Assembly: GCA_964482585.1 (NCBI GenBank) | Contig: CAYZYO010000081.1 | Span: 1-11,204, forward strand | DNA: 11,204 nucleotides | From: CAYZYO01 sp964482585 | Lineage (GTDB): Bacteria > Bacillota > Syntrophomonadia > Syntrophomonadales > Syntrophomonadaceae | Direction: 5' to 3' | Shown: piece by piece, positions 6,223 through 11,204 of the stretch | Position numbering within the stretch: position 1 is the first letter of the stretch | Layout of the letters: every line of letters starts with the position of its first letter | Notes under the pieces: model-generated | Databases searched by the model: none | What the model saw: only the letters and a program-made list of their open reading frames with translations | Told to the model about the DNA's origin: nothing | Translations under genes and position numbers: made by a program

Positions 6223-7755
6223 CTACTCCCACTCTATAGTTCCCGGGGGCTTAGATGTTATATCATAAGCAACCCGGTTTACTCCCTTGACCTCGTTAAC
6301 AATCCTACATGCCATAATATCCAACAGTTCGTAGGGAAGACGGGCCCATTCAGCAGTCATAGCATCATCACTGGTAACTGCCCGGATAATAACAGGATAA
6401 GCATATGTTCGTGCATCTCCCATTACTCCAACACTTCTAACTGGTGGTAATACCGCAAAATACTGCCATAATTCATTATCAAGGCCGGCTCTGCTTATTT
6501 CCTCACGTACAATCGCATCTGCTTCCTGTAAAATATTTAATTTCTCCAGGGTAACTTCTCCCAGGACCCTTACTCCCAGACCAGGTCCTGGAAATGGCTG
6601 TCGCCAGACTATTTTTTTAGAAATTCCCAGTTTTTCTCCAATGGCCCTTACTTCATCTTTAAACAGTAATCTAAGCGGTTCTATGAGTTGAAAATCCATA
6701 TCTTCGGGCAGACCGCCAACATTGTGATGGCTCTTTATAGTCTGCGCAGTTTTGGTTCCACTCTCGATAACATCAGGATAAATTGTGCCTTGCACCAGGT
6801 AATCGATTTCTCCCAGTTTGGCTTTTTCTTCTTCAAATATTCTAATAAACTCTTCCCCGATTATTTTTCTCTTTCTTTCCGGGTCAGTTACACCTGCTAA
6901 TTTAACCAGAAACCGATTTTTCGCCTCGGCAAAAACCAGGTTCATTTTCATCTTATTCTTAAACGTCTTAATAACCTCATCAGCTTCATCTTTACGCATC
7001 ATTCCAGTATCAACAAAAACACATACTAATCTATCACCAACAGCCTTATGTACAAGAGCCGCAGCAACTGAAGAATCTACTCCCCCGGATAAAGCACATA
7101 GAACTTTTTTGTTTCCTACCATGGCGCGAATATCTTCAACCATTTCATTAATATAATCACTTAAATCCCAATCGCCCTTCAGCTTACATACCTTAAACAG
7201 AAAATTCTTTAAAACATCCATTCCATATATAGTGTGCTTTACTTCCGGATGAAACTGAACCCCATATAACTTGCGCAATGGATTACTCATTGCGGCTATA
7301 GGAGAGTTATCGGTACTAGCAGTAATACTAAAACCTTCAGGGATCATATTTATTGAATCCCCATGGCTCATCCATACCTGCATGTTCTTTTTGAGGTCTT
7401 TGAACAGCAGGTCATCTTTTCCAACTATAAGTTGGGTACGGCCGTATTCCCTTAATTTACTGGCTTTCACCTCACCACCAAGCTTATAAGCCATAAGCTG
7501 CATACCGTAACATATACCTAAAACCGGAATACCCATATCAAAAATCCTGGGATCACAATAAGGTGCATTATCTGCATGGATACTGGCAGGTCCACCAGTA
7601 AGAATAATTGCCCGGGGGCATTTAGCAACAACTTCTTCATAAGAAATATCGCATGGTACCATTTCACTATAGACTGATAACTCTCGCACCCGGCGTGCGA
7701 TTAATTGGTTGTACTGTCCTCCAAAATCAAGTATAAGGACTAATTCTTTTACCAT
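6223..7755 (-). CDS. guaA: GMP synthase (glutamine-hydrolysing)
   Basis: GuaA turns XMP into GMP using ATP and ammonia from glutamine. The 510-residue protein has the complete two-part architecture. The class I glutamine amidotransferase (about 4-190) has the nucleophile Cys82 in GICYGMQL, and His169 and Glu171 in QFHPEV. The ATP-pyrophosphatase domain (about 205-390) has the P-loop LSGGVDSS at 222-229. The C-terminal dimerisation domain ends in the conserved KPPGTIEWE. The ATG at 7755 has only a modest GAGAAG-like ribosome site, but it lies 8 nt after the hpt stop, so coupling is likely. The pair hpt-guaA joins guanine/hypoxanthine salvage to GMP synthesis. No guanine riboswitch is visible ahead of the pair. 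Confidence 0.98.
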   Translation of the reverse strand: MVKELVLILDFGGQYNQLIARRVRELSVYSEMVPCDISYEEVVAKCPRAIILTGGPASIHADNAPYCDPRIFDMGIPVLGICYGMQLMAYKLGGEVKASKLREYGRTQLIVGKDDLLFKDLKKNMQVWMSHGDSINMIPEGFSITASTDNSPIAAMSNPLRKLYGVQFHPEVKHTIYGMDVLKNFLFKVCKLKGDWDLSDYINEMVEDIRAMVGNKKVLCALSGGVDSSVAAALVHKAVGDRLVCVFVDTGMMRKDEADEVIKTFKNKMKMNLVFAEAKNRFLVKLAGVTDPERKRKIIGEEFIRIFEEEKAKLGEIDYLVQGTIYPDVIESGTKTAQTIKSHHNVGGLPEDMDFQLIEPLRLLFKDEVRAIGEKLGISKKIVWRQPFPGPGLGVRVLGEVTLEKLNILQEADAIVREEISRAGLDNELWQYFAVLPPVRSVGVMGDARTYAYPVIIRAVTSDDAMTAEWARLPYELLDIMACRIVNEVKGVNRVAYDITSKPPGTIEWE

Positions 7756-7763
7756 ATTCTTCT

Positions 7764-8303
7764 CTACCTCTCGTAAGCTGATGGCTTTAATATATAGACT
7801 TCTGGATAGTTACGATACTGTTCAGCATAATCCAGCCCGTATCCTACCACAAATTTATCGGGAATAGAATAACCGGCATAATCGGGAACAATATCAGCTT
7901 TTCGTCTCGATGGCTTATCAAGCAAACAGCATATTTTTAAACTGCGGGGGTTCCTATTCTTTAAGATTTCACTAATATATTTCAGAGTTAACCCTGTATC
8001 AACAATGTCTTCTACAATTAATACATCTTTATCATGTATGGAATACTCCAGGTCTTTAATTATTCGTACTTCACCAGAAGAAGAAGTTGATAACCCGTAA
8101 CTGGAAACATCCATAAAATCAACTTCCAGGGGAATGTTAATTTCCCTTACCAGGTCAGCCATAAAAATAAAGGCTCCTTTTAATATTCCTACTACTAATA
8201 GTTCTTGCCCTTTGTAATCATTGGTTATTTGCTTCCCCATCTCCGCAACCTTTTGTCGTAATTCTTCTCGACTATATAAAACTTCGACTTTCACTAAATT
8301 CAC
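7764..8303 (-). CDS. hpt: hypoxanthine phosphoribosyltransferase
   Basis: Hpt salvages hypoxanthine and guanine with PRPP to IMP and GMP. The 179-residue form is the normal bacterial length. The PRPP-binding motif VLIVEDIVDTGLT is at 94-106, the GILKGAFIF loop at 39-47, and FVVGYGLDYAEQYRN at 151-165 contributes base recognition. I place the start at GTG 8303, preceded by GGGAGG (8311-8316) with 7-nt spacing. A longer frame from TTG at 8336 would add eleven residues, has no ribosome site, and begins upstream of the predicted transcription start. It is first in a two-gene unit with guaA (8-nt gap). With the predicted promoter, the mRNA leader would be only about 13 nt. Confidence 0.95.
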   Translation of the reverse strand: MNLVKVEVLYSREELRQKVAEMGKQITNDYKGQELLVVGILKGAFIFMADLVREINIPLEVDFMDVSSYGLSTSSSGEVRIIKDLEYSIHDKDVLIVEDIVDTGLTLKYISEILKNRNPRSLKICCLLDKPSRRKADIVPDYAGYSIPDKFVVGYGLDYAEQYRNYPEVYILKPSAYER

Positions 8304-8322
8304 TTCTATCCCTCCCTCAAGA

Positions 8323-8352
8323 ATTATAACAAACAACCACTACAACGTGCAA
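8323..8352 (-). promoter_or_regulatory. extended -10 promoter of hpt-guaA
   Basis: On the minus strand, TATAAT (8328-8323) is preceded by TGT, giving an extended -10 element. TTGCAC (8352-8347) sits 18 nt upstream as a partial -35. Transcription would begin near 8316, inside the G-rich ribosome site, which gives a very short leader and rules out an upstream TTG start for hpt. Confidence 0.7.
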
Positions 8353-8406
8353 TCGTAACTATAATATATATTAAGCCCCCCATGCCCGGAGGACACAACC
8401 ACTTAT

Positions 8407-8534
8407 GAAAACAAAGAAGTGATTAACCACAGATGAACACAGATTCACGCAGATTTTTTGGTTTTTGTTTTGATAGGTATCTGGACAATATAATATTTCA
8501 CCTTTAACTCTGCAGTTAATCCCTAATTCTATAC
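8407..8534. repeat. 128-bp segment splitting repeat copy 2, with a decamer motif
   Basis: Compared with copy 1, where the ACCACTTAT stretch (164-172) is followed almost at once by TGTACGTAGAGG, copy 2 has about 128 extra bases here. They contain three tandem ten-base units at 8429-8458: ACAGATGAAC, ACAGATTCAC and GCAGATTTTT. A similar ACCACAGATGAACACAGAT motif is, to my knowledge, common between genes in many unrelated bacteria. No reading frame or ribosome site is visible. It may be an insertion in this copy, or the same bases may have been lost from copy 1. Confidence 0.55.
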
Positions 8535-8699
8535 TGTACGTAGAGGAGAATTCAGTCCCCGATCAGCCGCAATTCAGAGTGTTAGGACGGCGACTCAATT
8601 CGCCTCTACGGTTTTATCCGGTTGCTTCGATTTGGCTCGGGCCAAAACGCCAGGGCATGGCGAACTTATCTAAATAAGTGACTGCATCATTAAATGTTT
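8535..8699. repeat. REP-like dispersed repeat, copy 2
   Basis: This is a diverged copy of the element at 174-328, in the same orientation. The outer arms CGTAGAGG (8539-8546) and CCTCTACG (8603-8610) are perfect. The inner palindromes have decayed (GGAGAATTCAGTCCCC and GGCGACTCAATTCGCC). The tail shares TATCCGGTTGC-like and CCAAAACGCCAGGGC-like stretches with copy 1, up to AAATGTTT. It occupies, with the preceding segment, the roughly 430-bp gap between the hpt promoter and the terminator of the next gene. No gene is seen in this gap. Confidence 0.82.
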
Positions 8700-8715
8700 G
8701 CTTCGTATTAACAAG

Positions 8716-8751
8716 AAAAATATAAACAGGGGCTATTGTTAAGCCCCTGTT
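8716..8751 (-). terminator. intrinsic terminator of the 8775-9461 gene
   Basis: A perfect 10-bp stem, AACAGGGGCT (8725-8734) with AGCCCCTGTT (8742-8751), has a 7-nt loop. Read on the minus strand it is followed by TATATTTTT (8724-8716). It lies 23 bp beyond the stop codon of the minus-strand gene. Confidence 0.85.
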
Positions 8752-8774
8752 CTAAAAACCCATTTTTATTTACA

Positions 8775-9461
8775 TTATTTTTCCGGCGGTTTTATGCTAA
8801 TAGCCTGGTTAAAGTCGGAGAACGTTGCTTTAACATATAACCTGGTTTTAGCCTCCTTTTTGTTAACAGCGTTCAACTCAGCTTTTCTTATAAGCCTTTT
8901 CTTGTAATCCAGCCAGAACTGGCATTCAAAATCTTTCCACATGGTTTCCAGTAATTGAGTTTCAATAGCAGGTTTACAATTTACTACCAGACATTCCACA
9001 CCATCAACTTTCTCAAAATTAACTTTACTTACATTATTCACCTGGTTAAACTTGAAATTAGATAATGGATTTAGCTCTGATATAAGCAGTTCTTCACAAT
9101 TACTGGTTTCACTTTCAATCACCAGCCATTTTTGGGAAAAAGAATCGTAATTATAAATGGTGTGGTCAATATAATAGATATCAACAGGTGTGTTAACCAT
9201 CTCCCCCTTTATATGCGTATTTCCACTATTCTTTTCTCCCTGTACCTCACTTATCACCTCCTTTCGATCATCTACCAGGAAAGTTGATAATAAATGGTAT
9301 CGATAACTCTTAACCTGGTTCATATTTTTAATTGACTCGGTTAATTCTACTGATGGTTCAAGTTTAGATTTAATATAGTATTCCTTTATAGTATTGGCTG
9401 AGGCCAGAAGACCTGTAACCAAAACTAGGATAATTAATATTACCCAACGGGTTCTGTTAAT
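8775..9461 (-). CDS. membrane-anchored or secreted protein of unknown function, probable ATT start
   Basis: I do not recognise the family with certainty. Read from ATT at 9461, the 228-residue product starts MNRTRWVILIILVLVTGLLA: a short basic N-terminus, then a hydrophobic segment (7-21), that is, a signal peptide or single anchor. The rest (about 35-228) is soluble, rich in beta-type alternation, with VDIYYIDHTIYNYD, VDGVECLVVNC and FWLDYKKRLIRKAE segments. These resemble LolA/LppX-like outer-surface beta folds in pattern only. A start at TTG 9422 would begin inside the hydrophobic stretch and lacks a ribosome site. ATT 9461 has an AGGGG site about 9 nt upstream, and the frame is closed by TGA at 9470. 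No ATG, GTG or TTG lies between. It is divergent from glnA and followed by its own terminator. Confidence 0.7.
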   Translation of the reverse strand: MNRTRWVILIILVLVTGLLASANTIKEYYIKSKLEPSVELTESIKNMNQVKSYRYHLLSTFLVDDRKEVISEVQGEKNSGNTHIKGEMVNTPVDIYYIDHTIYNYDSFSQKWLVIESETSNCEELLISELNPLSNFKFNQVNNVSKVNFEKVDGVECLVVNCKPAIETQLLETMWKDFECQFWLDYKKRLIRKAELNAVNKKEAKTRLYVKATFSDFNQAISIKPPEK

Positions 9462-9602
9462 ACTAAATCACCCCTCATCAAACAACATTTCAATTGTGCT
9501 GTGTTATAGCGTAGTATATTTTATTAATTACTTTCAGGATATATAACTAGTAATTAGTAGTATATTATTCCAGATAAATTCTTTAAACTGCATATATTTC
9601 TC

Positions 9603-9631
9603 TTTACGACCGGTTTCTAATTTGATATAAT
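9603..9631 (+). promoter_or_regulatory. extended -10 promoter of glnA
   Basis: TATAAT (9626-9631) preceded by TGA forms an extended -10 element, and TTTACG (9603-9608) lies 17 nt upstream as a fair -35. Transcription would begin near 9638, giving about 32 nt of leader before the GTG start. No clear GlnR/TnrA operator (TGTNA-N7-TNACA) was found around it. Confidence 0.72.
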
Positions 9632-9669
9632 TTGCAGGAATTTTGTCAAGGGCAAAGGAGGCCTATATT

Positions 9670-11103
9670 GTGTTTAAAACATACGAAGAACTCATGCACT
9701 TTTGTAAAAAGAATGCAATCCAGATAATCGATTTTAAAATGATTGACCTAACAGGAAGGTGGCGGCACCTGAGTATTCCTACATCTCGTTTTACCCCTAA
9801 CACACTTAAAGCTGGTATTGGTTTCGATGGATCTAACTATGGATTTGCTCCCATAGAAAAAAGCGATATGGTGTTTATTCCAGATATATCAAGTGCTTTT
9901 CATGATCCTTTCACCGAAGTCGCTACCCTTAGTATGATTGGCGATGTTTATGTGATTTCCCAACCCGAAAACTACCGCTTTGATCAAGACCCTCGCTCGA
10001 TAGCCGTTAAGGCTGAAGAATACATGAAGTCTACTGGTATCGCTGATGAAATGAGAACCGGTCCCGAATACGAATTTTTTGTTTTCGATAATGTTACATA
10101 TGAATGTTGTCCTCAGAAGACCGGTTTTTCAGTTGATGCCCAGCAGGCTGTTTGGAATAGTGGAGAAACCGGGGCCCAGAACCTGGGCTATAAAATTCCC
10201 CTTAAAGGTGGGTATCATATCGCTGCTCCCCAGGATATTCTTTATGACCTTAGATCACGAATGTGTCTGCTCATGGAGAAAAATAACATCCCGGTAAAAT
10301 ACCATCACCATGAAGTTGGGGGGCCCGGACAGGTAGAAATAGAAGTCGAGTGTGGTGGTATGAGAGAAATGGCCGATAAAACTATGCTGGCCAAGTATTT
10401 AATTAAAAATATGGCTTTCCAGGAAGGTAAAACAGTCACCTTTATGCCTAAACCTATTTATGGTGAAGTAGGCAGCGGTCTGCATGTTCATATTCATTTG
10501 TTTAAAGATGGTAACCCCATATTTTATAATGAAAAAGGCTATTCGCAATTAAGTGAAAATGCCCTTTATTTTATTGGCGGATTATTGAAACACGCACCAG
10601 CTGTTCTAGCCTTTACTAATCCCAGTACCAACTCCTATAAACGTTTAGTTCCCGGTTTCGAAGCTCCAGTAAGTATATGCTTTGCTACCGCCAACCGTAG
10701 TGCTGTGGTGAGAATTCCTGCATATGCCAAGACTCCAGAAGATAAACGTTTCGAATTCCGTTCATCAGATGCCACCTGTAATCCTTATCTAGCCTTTTCA
10801 GCTATACTGATGGCAGGGCTTGATGGTATTAAGAATAAGATTGATCCAACTGCTGAAGGCTTTGGGCCCTATGATGTTAATCTTTATAATCTTCCCGGGG
10901 AAGAACAAGCCAGGATTAAATCGCTGCCGACTTCATTAGATGAAGCATTGGAATCCCTGGAAAAAGACCAGGATTTTTTGATGGCCGGCAATGTTTTTCC
11001 TAAACGGCTTATTGAAATATGGATTAAAAACAAGCGAAAAGAGGCTCGTCAAGTAAATGATTCTCCACATCCTGTAGAATACGCTTTATACTATGATCTA
11101 TAA
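9670..11103 (+). CDS. glnA: glutamine synthetase type I, beta-like subgroup
   Basis: Glutamine synthetase makes glutamine from glutamate, ammonia and ATP; the type I enzyme is a cytosolic dodecamer. I place the start at GTG 9670, preceded by a perfect AAGGAGG (9655-9661) with 8-nt spacing, giving 477 residues. A TTG at 9643 would be only about 5 nt from the predicted transcription start. Motifs seen are GFDGSNYGFAPIEKSDM (51-67), GPEYEFFVFD (131-140), HEVGGPGQVEIE (214-225), the ATP/glutamate region KPIYGEVGSGLHVH (261-274), NSYKRLVPGFEAP (321-333), and RFEFRSSDATCNPYL (360-374). The C-terminal third resembles the GSI-beta form: AGLDGIKNKIDP, NLYNLPGEE with Tyr406 at the position adenylylated in enteric bacteria, and PHPVEYALYYD. 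Whether it is adenylylated here is unknown. It is a single gene with its own promoter and terminator. Confidence 0.96.
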   Translation: MFKTYEELMHFCKKNAIQIIDFKMIDLTGRWRHLSIPTSRFTPNTLKAGIGFDGSNYGFAPIEKSDMVFIPDISSAFHDPFTEVATLSMIGDVYVISQPENYRFDQDPRSIAVKAEEYMKSTGIADEMRTGPEYEFFVFDNVTYECCPQKTGFSVDAQQAVWNSGETGAQNLGYKIPLKGGYHIAAPQDILYDLRSRMCLLMEKNNIPVKYHHHEVGGPGQVEIEVECGGMREMADKTMLAKYLIKNMAFQEGKTVTFMPKPIYGEVGSGLHVHIHLFKDGNPIFYNEKGYSQLSENALYFIGGLLKHAPAVLAFTNPSTNSYKRLVPGFEAPVSICFATANRSAVVRIPAYAKTPEDKRFEFRSSDATCNPYLAFSAILMAGLDGIKNKIDPTAEGFGPYDVNLYNLPGEEQARIKSLPTSLDEALESLEKDQDFLMAGNVFPKRLIEIWIKNKRKEARQVNDSPHPVEYALYYDL

Positions 11104-11144
11104 CAAAAAAACGGCCCGGTAATTTACCGGGCCGTTTTTTTGTT
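11102..11144. terminator. strong bidirectional intrinsic terminator after glnA
   Basis: An 11-bp GC-rich stem, ACGGCCCGGTA (11111-11121) with TACCGGGCCGT (11125-11135), has a 3-nt loop. Flanking A- and T-runs extend the symmetry to about 21 bp on each side and make it active in both directions. It starts within the glnA stop codon. The two-way form suggests a gene converging from the right. Confidence 0.95.
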
Positions 11145-11157
11145 ATCTTCATTTATT

Positions 11158-11204
11158 CTATTCGTTAAACTCTCCTATTTTTCGTAGTTTATGGTACCTT
11201 TGTT
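11158..11204 (-). CDS. possible C-terminal end of a gene entering from the right edge
   Basis: On the minus strand one frame is open from the window edge to TAG at 11160-11158, ending RYHKLRKIGEFNE. The other two minus-strand frames close early. The neighbouring bidirectional terminator would suit a converging gene here. Only 14 codons are visible, so this could be chance. Confidence 0.25.
   Translation of the reverse strand, partial: QRYHKLRKIGEFNE

Noticed and set aside
6088..6450. 120-codon open frame on the plus strand
   Set aside because: More than 60 percent is antisense to guaA, it lacks a ribosome site and a proper start context, and it shows no recognisable domain.
4937..9556. 14-bp sequence TAATTACTAGTTAT shared between the gaps at 4937-4950 (plus) and 9543-9556 (minus)
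   Set aside because: In AT-rich gaps a match of this length in an 11-kb window is expected by chance; position relative to the genes does not agree.
9462..9602. Near-repeat GTAGTATATT at 9511-9520 and 9558-9567 as an operator pair
   Set aside because: Short, AT-rich, with imperfect flanks and no known regulator motif; not enough to support a binding-site call.
1..11204. Defence system, toxin-antitoxin, phage or CRISPR content
   Set aside because: All sizeable genes but two are recognised metabolic enzymes; the remaining genes show no nuclease, transposase, integrase or repeat-spacer structure.

Overview
The window looks like chromosomal housekeeping DNA from a low-to-moderate-GC, Gram-positive, Clostridia-like Firmicute. 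Evidence for this is a purine operon behind a ykkC-type (PRPP class) riboswitch, a PurF with a short propeptide and the four cysteines of the Bacillus-type Fe-S enzyme, a lipoprotein with a GerMN domain, strong AGGAGG ribosome sites, frequent GTG starts and consensus sigma-A-like promoters. The exact genus is not determined.

Left part (1-4523, minus strand): a de novo purine operon reads leftward in the order purE-purB-purC-purF-purM, with purM cut by the left edge. It starts from a near-perfect promoter at 4495-4523. The leader holds a PRPP-type riboswitch aptamer (4360-4466) whose 3' strand is shared with an intrinsic terminator (4333-4379). purE and purB overlap by 4 nt and purB-purC-purF are tightly packed. 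The 258-nt purF-purM gap holds a REP-like double-hairpin repeat.

Middle (4589-6222): upstream of the pur promoter lies a small unrecognised reading frame that appears frameshifted just after its start. A GerMN-domain lipoprotein gene follows on the plus strand and shares a bidirectional terminator with a converging HIT-family hydrolase gene. A 209-bp gap of atypical, more GC-rich DNA separates the HIT gene from guaA.

Purine salvage and GMP block (6223-8352, minus strand): hpt and guaA are separated by 8 nt behind an extended -10 promoter. With the pur operon, the window covers parts of de novo IMP synthesis (PurF, M, E, C, B), the last step to AMP (PurB), the last step to GMP (GuaA) and hypoxanthine/guanine salvage (Hpt). 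PRPP links them: PurF and Hpt consume it and the riboswitch senses it.

Right part (8353-11204): a second copy of the REP-like repeat, apparently split by about 128 bp carrying a decamer motif. Then comes a membrane-anchored or secreted protein of unknown function that seems to start at a rare ATT codon, and divergently a type I glutamine synthetase of the beta-like subgroup with a strong terminator. A possible gene end on the minus strand touches the right edge. No phage, CRISPR, toxin-antitoxin or defence system was seen. The points of interest are the riboswitch, the repeats, the frameshifted small gene and the start-codon corrections.
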